A stretch of 64,000 nucleotides of DNA, taken from positions 2,356,001 to 2,420,000 of the forward strand of contig NC_009614.1 of the NCBI RefSeq assembly GCF_000012825.1, given 5' to 3'. The position numbers and the translations under genes are program-made. This document shows, piece by piece, positions 56,023-64,000 of this stretch. The stretch's first letter is position 1, and the number at the start of each line of letters is the position of its first letter. The notes beneath the pieces were generated by a model. That model worked only from the letters and a program-made list of their open reading frames with translations, did no database searches and was not told where the DNA came from. The DNA is from Phocaeicola vulgatus ATCC 8482 (lineage in GTDB: Bacteria; Bacteroidota; Bacteroidia; Bacteroidales; Bacteroidaceae).

Positions 56023-57519
56023 ATGAAATATACAAAATATTTAGCAATATTGGCTGCAGCGTTTATGATGGGATCTTGTAGCGATGACTTTTTGGACAAG
56101 GAACCTTCAGAAAATGCATCAGAAGACCAAATTAAAGATTTGCTTGATAAAGATCCTACAGCTATTCAAGCATATATTACAGGATATTACAAAAATATGT
56201 TTTCTCCGGAAGCACAGCAAAGTCATGATGATTTCGGATTAAAGGCATTTGAATTGGCTACAGATTTGATGGGAGATGATATGGCATATATGACCTCACA
56301 CTTCTTCGTATATGATTATCTGCTTGACAACCGTGCTTCAAGTTATCGTCGTACGACCACTTATTGGCAAGAATTATATGCTGTAATCAGTGGTGCAAAT
56401 GAAGTAATCAGCGGTCTGAAAGAACAGGCAGATAGCGGTGATGAGAGTGTTGAGAAGATGTTGGGACAAAGTTATACCATACGTGCTTACTGCTATTTTT
56501 GGTTAATAAACATGTACCAGCAACCTTATGAATGGAATAAAGATAAATTAGGTATTCCTATTTATACTGAATCTGAAACCAAATTGAATCGTGTTCCTGT
56601 AAGTGAGGTCTATGAACAGATATTAAGTGATATAGATAAAGGATATAATTATTTGAAAGGAAAAGGAATAGCCAAGAAAGATGAATTAAATGAATATGCA
56701 GCAGCTGCTATTTATGCAAACATTCTTTCATTTGTTAATGATTATCCCGATCAATGGAATGAAGTTGCTAAATACGCAAAATTGGCTATTGAAGGTGGCT
56801 CACTGATGAGTGAAAAAGAATTACTTTCCGGCTTTAATGACCTTTCTTTGAGCGAAGTGTTATGGGGGGCTGATATTAATGGTGAAACAAATACATTCTA
56901 CGCTTCATTCATGAGTCAAGTTGATCCTTACGGCCCGGGATACGGTGGTAATTTAGGAAATTACAAAATGATTTCCAGTGATTTGTATGAAAAAATTTCA
57001 GATGATGACATTCGTAAAAAATGGTTTGGAGTTGATTTGGGAGAAACAAATACTCATTATAAAGTAAGACAATATGTGCAGCGCAAATTTATTGATATAG
57101 GTTCTACCGCGCCTGGTTTTACTCCTACAGGTGATACTTTTTGCTCTGACTATATTTATTTGCGTACTGGTGAAATGTATTTTGTAGCTGCAGAAGCATT
57201 ATATAGGGCAGGGAAAGAAAATGAAGCCAAAACAATGCTGACTACGATTATGAAAACTCGTAATCCAAAATATGAAACATCCGCAACAAGTGATGCACTT
57301 TTACAAGAAATTGAACTTCAAAAGCGTATTGAAATGTGGGGTGAAGGTCGTCGTTTATTTGACATGAAACGTCGTAATGAAAGTTTGGATAGAACACATG
57401 CAATTAATCATAGTGCGATTGCTCCAAAGGAAGTCCCTGCAGGTAGTAAATTATTCATTTATCAAATCCCCGATAAGGAGTTAAATGCCAATAGTGAGAT
57501 TACTGATAAAAACGAATAG
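56023..57519 (+). CDS. SusD-like lipoprotein (cassette 5)
   Basis: The 498-residue RagB/SusD protein has a lipobox at C19 (MMGSC) followed by acidic SDDF. SusD features are QSYTIRAYCYFWLINMYQ and KRIEMWGEGRRLFDMKRRN. It lies 12 bp after susC and is followed by a terminator. Confidence 0.92.
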   Translation: MKYTKYLAILAAAFMMGSCSDDFLDKEPSENASEDQIKDLLDKDPTAIQAYITGYYKNMFSPEAQQSHDDFGLKAFELATDLMGDDMAYMTSHFFVYDYLLDNRASSYRRTTTYWQELYAVISGANEVISGLKEQADSGDESVEKMLGQSYTIRAYCYFWLINMYQQPYEWNKDKLGIPIYTESETKLNRVPVSEVYEQILSDIDKGYNYLKGKGIAKKDELNEYAAAAIYANILSFVNDYPDQWNEVAKYAKLAIEGGSLMSEKELLSGFNDLSLSEVLWGADINGETNTFYASFMSQVDPYGPGYGGNLGNYKMISSDLYEKISDDDIRKKWFGVDLGETNTHYKVRQYVQRKFIDIGSTAPGFTPTGDTFCSDYIYLRTGEMYFVAAEALYRAGKENEAKTMLTTIMKTRNPKYETSATSDALLQEIELQKRIEMWGEGRRLFDMKRRNESLDRTHAINHSAIAPKEVPAGSKLFIYQIPDKELNANSEITDKNE

Positions 57520-57538
57520 CTAATAATAGGTCTATAAT

Positions 57539-57573
57539 AAAAAAGATGCTTAGATTACTAGGCATCTTTTTTA
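57539..57573 (+). terminator. Terminator of cassette 5
   Basis: AAAAAAGATGC (57539-57549) pairs with GCATCTTTTTT starting at 57562, a typical stem with a T run. Confidence 0.8.
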
Positions 57574-57580
57574 TGTTTAA

Positions 57581-57599
57581 GGTAGAATAAAAGTAGACA
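57581..57599 (+). promoter_or_regulatory. Arm-like paired motif upstream of core 6
   Basis: GGTAGAATAAAAGTAGACA: GTAGAA and GTAGAC, 11-bp period, but about 133 bp before core 6, farther than in the other four cassettes. Confidence 0.42.
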
Positions 57600-57731
57600 T
57601 AAAATCAAATTATTTTTTTATGTTATAATATATAGTTGATTTATAGTTTGTTATAATAGATGTAATATTGTATATCTACAAGAGAGCAGAATGCTAAATA
57701 TTTGATTACTAGATGTTTTTTTGTATATTTT

Positions 57732-57773
57732 AGTTCCGCAAAGACTTTGGTAGTTTCCTTTATCGGAATGGCT
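57732..57773 (+). promoter_or_regulatory. Recombination core 6
   Basis: All 42 bases are identical to core 1. It is the farthest core from the promoter module (24.8 kb). Confidence 0.9.
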
Positions 57774-60719
57774 ACACAAGAAGTGCCAGTTAAAGCAAAC
57801 TTGAATATTGTATTAAAGTCTGATACAGAACAGCTTGAAGAGGTAATGGTGGTGGCTTATGGTACAGCGAAAAAATCTGCATTTACAGGTTCGGCTGCTA
57901 CTATAAAAAATGAAAAAATAGCGACGAGACAAACTTCAAATGTGACAAATGCTTTGGCGGGTCAAGTAGCCGGAGTACAAACTACGAGTAATAATGGTCA
58001 GCCGGGCAAAGATGCTGAAGTGCGTATTCGTGGTATTGGATCTATATCGGCTAGTAACAAGCCTTTGTATGTGGTAGATGGAGTTCCGTATGATGGTGAA
58101 ATTTCTGCTATCAGTACTTCTGATATAGAATCAATGACAGTGTTGAAAGATGCTGCTTCTAACGCTCTGTATGGTGCACGTGGTGCCAATGGTGTAATCT
58201 TGATTACTACCAAGCGTGGTAAGAGTGGGGAAGCCCGTGTCACTTTTGACGCTAAATGGGGTGTAAATAAACGTGGAGTACCTAATTATGAAACAATTAC
58301 GGATCCGGCTACATTCTATGAATTAAACTATTCTTCTATTTATAATGCCGATTTGAAAGGATATGCGGCAGCCGGAGATTTGGCTAAAGCTAATGCGTAC
58401 GCTAATCAAGCGATGCTTTCTTCTACATATTTGGGATATCAGGTGTATTCCATTCCTCAAGGACAGCAACTGATCGGTATGGATGGCAAATTGAATCCTA
58501 ATGCGACATTAGGTTATTCTGATGGTACATATTATTATACTCCGGATAATTGGTCGGATGAAATTTTTGAAAATAACCTGCGTCAAGAGTATAATTTAAG
58601 TATCAGCGGTGCGACTGAAAAAATGAATTATTATATGTCGGCCGGCTATTTGGATGATAAGGGAATTGTTCCTAACTCTGGTTTCCAACGTTATTCTGCA
58701 CGTTTGAAAGCTGACTATCAAGTGAAGCCTTGGTTGAAGATGGAAGGAAATGTATCATTTACTCATTATGATAGCCGTGAACAGGATACTGAGGGTGGTA
58801 CATCAAATGCAAACATCTTTTATGCATCAAATATTATGGGAGCCATTTATCCTATGTATGTTCGTGATGCACAGGGTAATATTATGGTAGATAATCGAGG
58901 TTTCCTTCGTTATGATTATGGAAAGCCAGGACAAGATTCAAATGGTAGCCGTAATACGATTCCTAATGCAAATCCGTTGGCAAGTTATATGCTGGATAAA
59001 ATGAAATATTCGGGTGATGTGGTTAGTGGAAAATGGTCTGCTGATATTGATATTTGGAATGGAATCAAGGCAAAAGTGAATATAGGTGTTGATGTAAATA
59101 ATGTGCGTGCTACAGAGATGGTTAACCCCTTCTACGGACAGTATTCTGAAACTAGTGGAGTCGGAGGTTTGATCAGTGTATCTAGTGAGCGTACATTTAG
59201 TGTAAATCAGCAGTATTTATTGACATACAACAAAACATTTAATGATGTTCATAATGTGGATATTTTGGCCGGACATGAAAGTTATGACTATAAATATCAA
59301 TATTTGTACGGACAACGTGAGAAATTGTATGATCCGAATGTTCCTGAATTAGGCAATGGTATTATGAACCAGAGCAATAATTCATATTCTCGTAATTATG
59401 CAACAGAAGGATGGCTGTTCCGTGCACAATATGACTATGATGGACGGTATTTTGTTTCAGCTTCTTTCCGTCGTGATGCTTCTTCTTGTTTTCACCCGGA
59501 TAATCGTTGGGGTAACTTCTGGTCTGTAGGAGCTGGATGGTTATTAAGCAAAGAGAAATTCTTGGAAAACCAGTCTTGGATTGATATGTTGAAATTTAAA
59601 ATCAGCTATGGTTTGCAAGGTAATGATAACTTGATGTTCCAAGGTGGTTTGTACCGTAACTACTATCCGTATCAAGACCAGTATACATTGGCAAACAGTA
59701 ATGGCGATTTTTCAACTTCTCTATATTATAAAGGTAATAAGGAAATTACTTGGGAAACTTCACACAGCTTTAATACTGGATTTGATTTCGCTTTTTGGGG
59801 TGGTAAGTTAGGTGGTTCTGTTGAGTACTTCTCACGTAAAACAACCGATATGCTTTATTTCAAACCGGTAGCAGCTTCAATGGGTTATTCCCGTTTTCCT
59901 GAGAATGTGGGTTCAATGGTAAACCGTGGGGTTGAATTGGACTTGTATTCCAATATAATTGAAAACAAGAATTTTTCCTGGAATGTAAACTTTAATCTTA
60001 CACATTTTAAGAATAAAGTCTTGGAATTATCTCCAGAACTGAATGGACAATTGATTGACGGTGCTCGGATTTATCGTGAAGATGAGTCTATGTACCAGCT
60101 TTATTTACCTAAATATGTAGGTGTGGATTCTGAAACAGGAGAGAGTCTGTGGGCGCTGGTGACTCCGGATGAGAATGGTAATACAGTTACGAAATCTTAT
60201 TCTGTCGCTTCTGAAAACAGATTCGCATCAGGTGACATTTTACCTAAAGTTTATGGTGGTTTTGGAACAAGTGTCACAGCCTATGGCTTTGATCTCTCTG
60301 TTTCGTTTGCATATCAGCTTGGTGGACGTATTCTGGACTATACTTATCAAGGATTAATGGATGTGGCAGCCACGGGTAGTGCTTTGCATAAAGATATGTT
60401 AAAAGCATGGACTCCTGAAAATAAAAATACGGATGTTCCTCGTATGAATATTAATGACCAATATACGAACAGATTAACAGATCGTTTCTTGACTAGTTCG
60501 GATTATTTAAGCTTGCAGAATATTACATTGGGTTATACTTTGCCGAAGAGTCTGACACGTAAAATGCAGATTGACGGTGTCCGTGTATTCTTTGTTGCAG
60601 ATAATGTGGCTTTGCTGACAGCTCGCAAAGGGTTGGACCCACGTCAAGGTTATGTGGCTGCTGACAATGTATATTCACCTATCCGCACAATTTCCGGAGG
60701 TATATCTTTAAATTTCTAA
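57732..60719 (+). CDS. Silent SusC-like receptor lacking its N-terminus (cassette 6)
   Basis: The frame from the core codes 995 residues (1062 after fusion, the longest) and ends SGGISLNF. Plug motifs YVVDGVPYDGEIS and VLKDAASNALYGARGANGV are present. A chance in-frame extension upstream to 57702 would add ten residues (MITRCFFVYF) with no signal peptide; it is not a real start. It resembles cassette 3 after the core. Confidence 0.88.
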   Translation, partial: SSAKTLVVSFIGMATQEVPVKANLNIVLKSDTEQLEEVMVVAYGTAKKSAFTGSAATIKNEKIATRQTSNVTNALAGQVAGVQTTSNNGQPGKDAEVRIRGIGSISASNKPLYVVDGVPYDGEISAISTSDIESMTVLKDAASNALYGARGANGVILITTKRGKSGEARVTFDAKWGVNKRGVPNYETITDPATFYELNYSSIYNADLKGYAAAGDLAKANAYANQAMLSSTYLGYQVYSIPQGQQLIGMDGKLNPNATLGYSDGTYYYTPDNWSDEIFENNLRQEYNLSISGATEKMNYYMSAGYLDDKGIVPNSGFQRYSARLKADYQVKPWLKMEGNVSFTHYDSREQDTEGGTSNANIFYASNIMGAIYPMYVRDAQGNIMVDNRGFLRYDYGKPGQDSNGSRNTIPNANPLASYMLDKMKYSGDVVSGKWSADIDIWNGIKAKVNIGVDVNNVRATEMVNPFYGQYSETSGVGGLISVSSERTFSVNQQYLLTYNKTFNDVHNVDILAGHESYDYKYQYLYGQREKLYDPNVPELGNGIMNQSNNSYSRNYATEGWLFRAQYDYDGRYFVSASFRRDASSCFHPDNRWGNFWSVGAGWLLSKEKFLENQSWIDMLKFKISYGLQGNDNLMFQGGLYRNYYPYQDQYTLANSNGDFSTSLYYKGNKEITWETSHSFNTGFDFAFWGGKLGGSVEYFSRKTTDMLYFKPVAASMGYSRFPENVGSMVNRGVELDLYSNIIENKNFSWNVNFNLTHFKNKVLELSPELNGQLIDGARIYREDESMYQLYLPKYVGVDSETGESLWALVTPDENGNTVTKSYSVASENRFASGDILPKVYGGFGTSVTAYGFDLSVSFAYQLGGRILDYTYQGLMDVAATGSALHKDMLKAWTPENKNTDVPRMNINDQYTNRLTDRFLTSSDYLSLQNITLGYTLPKSLTRKMQIDGVRVFFVADNVALLTARKGLDPRQGYVAADNVYSPIRTISGGISLNF

Positions 60720-60742
60720 TTTAGCAACCCATTTTTAAGAAT

Positions 60743-62329
60743 ATGAAATTGTCAAATAAATATATAGCATTTGCAAGTGTCGCTTTATTAATGGCATCTT
60801 GCGATTTGGATAAATTTCCTGAAGGAGATTACATATCTGAAGAACAGAAAGAAGATATAATCAATGGCAGACCTAATTTGATAACTGCTGAAGTGAACGC
60901 TATGGCAGCCAAATTAAATACTTTTGGTACGATTTCAGATGATGCCACTACTTATCATAATGACTATGGTATTCCTGCGGTATCTATGATATTGGAATCA
61001 GGAGGGCAGGATTTGGTTGCATTGGTTAATGGATATAACTGGTTTAATACATCTCAGAATTATAGTGACAGAGTATACGATAGTTCAAGCGATGAATTGA
61101 TTTGGAAAACGTTCTATAATCACTTGAAAGCTGCAAACAATGTATTGAAATTGATAGCGGCAGATACGGAAGATTCTTCTTTGAAGGTTTATCGTGGCCA
61201 AGCTTTAGCTGCTCGTGCTTATGACTATCTGAACTTGGTTCAAATTTATCAGTTTACTTATGCAGGTCATGAAAATAGCCTGGCAGTACCTATTGTTACA
61301 GAAACAATGACTGATGAAGATATGCAGAATAATCCGCGTGCAACTGTACAGCAGGTGTATGACCAGATTATGAGTGACCTGAATACGGCTGCTGATTTAT
61401 TGACCGGGTATGATAATGGCTCAAACAAAGATCAGATTGATGAGGCAGTAGTTTACGGATTGCGTGCTCGTGCTAATCTGTTAATGCAAAAATGGGCGGA
61501 TGCAGCTAAAGATGCAGAACGTGCCATTGCTGGCGGTACACCTCAGACTTTAGCCCAGGTATCTACTCCTACCTTTAATTCAGCATCGGCAAGTTCATGG
61601 TTATGGGGAGTGATGATTACGCCTGATAATGATGTTGTCCAGACAGGTATTATCAACTGGCCTTCGCACTTGTGCTCTTTTACCGGGAACGGTTATACTT
61701 CAGGAGTGCCTGATGGATATAGAAAGGTGAATTCTGCATTATATGATTTAATACCCGAAACAGATATCCGTAAACAATGGTTCTTGTCTCCGGATAATAA
61801 ATCTTCATTGATTGATAATGAGCAGATTGAGGGTACTTCCATCGTTGAATATTTTGGTTTGACTCCGTATGTAAATACAAAGTTCGGAGCTTATCAAAGT
61901 ATATTTGGTAACACAACCAATGCGTCAGACTGGCCTTTGATGCGTGTTGAAGAAATGTATCTGATAAAGGCTGAGGCAGAAGCCATGGGTGGTAATCTGA
62001 GTGGCGGAAAGAGTACATTGGAAAATTTTGTACGGACATATCGGGATCCTTCCTTTACAAGTAAAGCTAATTCGGCACAGGATTTTCAGGATGAGGTTTG
62101 GTTGCAGCGTCGTATGGAACTTTGGGGAGAAGGTTTCTCACTGTTCGATATCCTACGCTTGAAAAAGCCGGTGGTTCGTAAGAATACGAATTATGACCCG
62201 TCTGTACAATATAATTCAGCAGCAGAAGCGCAGATCCTGATCTATCGGATTCCGCAATGTGAAATGGAAACCAATTCCGGAATCAGTGACACTGATAACA
62301 ATCCGGCTGCTCCACAACCACAACTATAG
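60743..62329 (+). CDS. SusD-like lipoprotein (cassette 6)
   Basis: The 528-residue RagB/SusD protein has a lipobox at C20 (LMASC) followed by DLDK. SusD features are QALAARAYDYLNLVQIYQ and RRMELWGEGFSLFDILRLK. It shares many segments with the cassette 3 SusD (for example TYAGHEN, NNPRA), supporting a common origin of these two pairs. A terminator follows at 62344-62382. Confidence 0.92.
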   Translation: MKLSNKYIAFASVALLMASCDLDKFPEGDYISEEQKEDIINGRPNLITAEVNAMAAKLNTFGTISDDATTYHNDYGIPAVSMILESGGQDLVALVNGYNWFNTSQNYSDRVYDSSSDELIWKTFYNHLKAANNVLKLIAADTEDSSLKVYRGQALAARAYDYLNLVQIYQFTYAGHENSLAVPIVTETMTDEDMQNNPRATVQQVYDQIMSDLNTAADLLTGYDNGSNKDQIDEAVVYGLRARANLLMQKWADAAKDAERAIAGGTPQTLAQVSTPTFNSASASSWLWGVMITPDNDVVQTGIINWPSHLCSFTGNGYTSGVPDGYRKVNSALYDLIPETDIRKQWFLSPDNKSSLIDNEQIEGTSIVEYFGLTPYVNTKFGAYQSIFGNTTNASDWPLMRVEEMYLIKAEAEAMGGNLSGGKSTLENFVRTYRDPSFTSKANSAQDFQDEVWLQRRMELWGEGFSLFDILRLKKPVVRKNTNYDPSVQYNSAAEAQILIYRIPQCEMETNSGISDTDNNPAAPQPQL

Positions 62330-62343
62330 GGAATAACTGTAAT

Positions 62344-62382
62344 AAAAAAGAGGATGACGTTCAACGTTCATCCTCTTTTTTT
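62344..62382 (+). terminator. Terminator at the right border of the shufflon
   Basis: AAAAAAGAGGATGA (62344-62357) pairs with TCATCCTCTTTTTT starting at 62368, a strong stem with a T tail, just before hflX. Confidence 0.85.
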
Positions 62383-62384
62383 GT

Positions 62385-62392
62385 TATATTTG
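62385..62392 (+). promoter_or_regulatory. -7 element of the hflX promoter
   Basis: TATATTTG matches TAnnTTTG, 28 bp before the hflX ATG and directly after the shufflon terminator. Confidence 0.5.
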
Positions 62393-62420
62393 TCGCGAAC
62401 TTATTTAGATTGATAGATAA

Positions 62421-63674
62421 ATGAAAGAATTTGTAATTTCTGAAGCACAGGTTGAAACTGCCATCTTAGTTGGTTTGATTACTCAGACACAAGATGAGCG
62501 TAAGACCAAGGAGTATTTGGATGAGTTGGAGTTCTTGGCCGAAACGGCCGGAGCAACAGTGGTGAAAAGGTTTACTCAGAAACTGCCTGCTGCCAATTCC
62601 GTGACCTATGTCGGTAAAGGAAAGCTGGAAGAAATCAAGGAATATATTCATCAGGAAGAGGAAAATGAGCGTGAAGTCGGAATGGTGATTTTTGATGATG
62701 AACTTTCTGCCAAGCAGATACGTAATATAGAAGCTGAACTGAAAGTGAAGATTTTGGACCGTACTTCGCTGATTCTGGATATTTTTGCCATGCGGGCTCA
62801 AACTGCAAATGCTAAAACACAAGTGGAGCTGGCCCAATATAAGTATATGCTGCCTCGTCTGCAACGTTTGTGGACTCACTTGGAGCGTCAGGGAGGTGGA
62901 TCCGGTGCCGGTGGAGGTAAAGGCTCTGTGGGATTACGTGGGCCGGGTGAAACTCAGTTGGAAATGGACCGTCGTATCATTTTGAATCGTATGTCATTGT
63001 TGAAAGAACGGTTGGCTGAAATTGATAAACAGAAGTCCACTCAACGTAAAAACCGTGGGCGTATGATACGTGTAGCTTTGGTAGGGTATACCAATGTGGG
63101 AAAATCTACTTTAATGAATTTGCTTTCAAAAAGCGAGGTCTTTGCTGAAAATAAACTTTTTGCAACATTGGACACCACAGTACGCAAAGTGATTATTGAG
63201 AATCTGCCATTTCTGCTTACAGATACCGTAGGATTTATCCGTAAATTACCAACGGATTTGGTTGATTCCTTTAAATCAACCTTGGACGAAGTGCGTGAAG
63301 CTGATCTACTGATTCATGTGGTGGATATTTCTCATCCGGATTTTGAGGAACAAATTTCTGTGGTTGATAAAACGATTGCTGATTTGGGGGCAGGTGGAAA
63401 GCCTACCATGATTGTTTTTAACAAGATAGATGCTTATACCTATATAGAGAAAGCAGAGGATGATTTGACTCCTAAAACCAGGGAGAATATTACATTGGAA
63501 GAACTGATGAAGACATGGATGGCAAAATTGAATGATAATTGTATCTTCATTTCTGCCAGAGAGAAAATAAATATGGATGAATTGAAGACTATTATATATA
63601 ATAAGGTGCGCGAGCTACACGTACAGAAGTATCCTTATAACGATTTTCTTTATCAAACCTATGATGAAGAATAA
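62421..63674 (+). CDS. hflX: GTPase HflX
   Basis: The 417-residue ribosome-associated GTPase splits stalled ribosomes, for example after stress. It has an N-terminal HflX domain (about 1-190, with the glycine-rich linker GGSGAGGGKGSVGLRGPGET) and a G domain: G1 GYTNVGKST, G3 DTVGF, G4 NKID. Size and order are normal. It is the first housekeeping gene after the shufflon. Confidence 0.96.
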   Translation: MKEFVISEAQVETAILVGLITQTQDERKTKEYLDELEFLAETAGATVVKRFTQKLPAANSVTYVGKGKLEEIKEYIHQEEENEREVGMVIFDDELSAKQIRNIEAELKVKILDRTSLILDIFAMRAQTANAKTQVELAQYKYMLPRLQRLWTHLERQGGGSGAGGGKGSVGLRGPGETQLEMDRRIILNRMSLLKERLAEIDKQKSTQRKNRGRMIRVALVGYTNVGKSTLMNLLSKSEVFAENKLFATLDTTVRKVIIENLPFLLTDTVGFIRKLPTDLVDSFKSTLDEVREADLLIHVVDISHPDFEEQISVVDKTIADLGAGGKPTMIVFNKIDAYTYIEKAEDDLTPKTRENITLEELMKTWMAKLNDNCIFISAREKINMDELKTIIYNKVRELHVQKYPYNDFLYQTYDEE

Positions 63675-63687
63675 ATACATATAGAAG

Positions 63688-64000
63688 ATGAAAACTTATC
63701 GTTCACTTACACAAGAAGAAATACAACAATTAAAAGAGAGATCATGCACTGCGGTTGATTGGGATGAAATTGAAGTAGTAGAGAACTTTAAGACGGACTA
63801 TATTTATCATACCCGTTTTTCCGGAAAGGTCAGATTGGGGGTCTTTGAAGATGAGTTTACGTTGGCAGGTGGCATGCGTAAACATTCCGGATTGTATCAT
63901 GCGACTTTGCATAATGTAACGGTGGGCGATAATTGTTGTATTGAGAATATAAAGAACTATATAGCCAACTATATCATTGGGGATTATGTATTTATAGAGA
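63688..64000 (+). CDS. DUF4954-like left-handed beta-helix protein, 3' truncated by window edge
   Basis: The frame starts with MKTYRSLTQEEIQQL and runs out of the window after 104 codons. It contains a hexapeptide-like pattern (VRLGVFEDEFTLAGG, ATLHNVTVGDNCCI, ANYIIGDYVFI) expected for a left-handed beta-helix. The start and order after hflX resemble a conserved Bacteroidetes protein of unknown function annotated DUF4954. It lies 13 bp after hflX, so the two may be co-transcribed. Confidence 0.7.
   Translation, partial: MKTYRSLTQEEIQQLKERSCTAVDWDEIEVVENFKTDYIYHTRFSGKVRLGVFEDEFTLAGGMRKHSGLYHATLHNVTVGDNCCIENIKNYIANYIIGDYVFIE

Larger units (their letters stand above)
28680..62329. other. SusC/SusD shufflon: one expressed and five silent cassettes plus a tyrosine recombinase
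   Basis: Six susC-susD pairs share a 39-42-bp recombination core. Pair 1 (minus strand) is complete with a promoter. Pairs 2-6 (plus strand) lack everything upstream of the core. A tyrosine recombinase lies between core 1 and core 2. Inversion between core 1 and cores 2-6 would flip about 2.3, 8.7, 15.4, 20.1 and 24.8 kb respectively and fuse the shared 67-residue N-terminus in frame to a new receptor of 1058, 1048, 1049, 1042 or 1062 residues. Phase-variable SusC/D inversion is known in Bacteroides fragilis; this arrangement is read directly from the sequence, but switching itself is inferred. Confidence 0.9.

Noticed and set aside
28680..62329. Integrative element or prophage
   Set aside because: No conjugation, structural phage or replication genes are present; the recombinase is explained by the inverted susC cores.

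Overview
The window looks like a chromosome segment of a gut Bacteroidaceae bacterium, probably the Phocaeicola (Bacteroides) vulgatus/dorei group. The signs are moderate A+T content, promoters with the Bacteroides -7 element TAnnTTTG and sometimes a TTTG -33 element, few Shine-Dalgarno sites, a hybrid two-component regulator and many SusC/SusD pairs. The genus is inferred from gene content; no search was run.

1-28.6 kb is ordinary chromosome. It holds the 3' part of a hybrid two-component regulator, an outer-membrane barrel, a DPP-IV peptidase, a sugar-kinase-like APH protein, a phosphate transporter, purH, the rod-shape operon mreB-mreC-mreD-mrdA-rodA, the opposing metF-holB-ricT-gldH cluster, a PLD/cardiolipin-synthase protein, tRNA-Lys, a tdk/AI-2E transporter pair, rsmI, a coiled-coil lipoprotein resembling the Cbp1 adhesin, and a YjjG-type nucleotidase. 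A 1.1-kb non-coding stretch (23.0-24.1 kb) carries a 21-bp tandem repeat.

28.7-62.3 kb is the striking part: a six-cassette SusC/SusD shufflon. One complete susC-susD pair lies on the minus strand behind a good promoter. Next to it, inside the invertible region, is a tyrosine recombinase with an N-terminal arm-binding domain. To the right lie five plus-strand susC-susD pairs whose susC genes have no signal peptide, start codon or complete promoter. Each begins at a 39-42-bp sequence that also occurs, inverted, inside the complete susC at codon 68. Inversion between the expressed copy and any silent copy would splice the same promoter, signal peptide and first 67 residues in frame to a different plug, barrel and SusD. 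One cassette also carries a third lipoprotein gene, and an IS1182-family element sits between two cassettes. The five silent sites, but not the expressed one, carry a paired GTAGAA direct repeat, about 97-100 bp from the core in four cases, that may be an arm-type recombinase site. Every cassette points away from the promoter module, so any switch would be an inversion and not a deletion.

62.4-64.0 kb returns to housekeeping genes: hflX and the start of a DUF4954-type beta-helix protein.

Invertible SusC/SusD families are established in Bacteroides fragilis. Less expected here are the cassette number, the polarity rule, the asymmetric arm-like sites and the traces of past exchange between cassettes.
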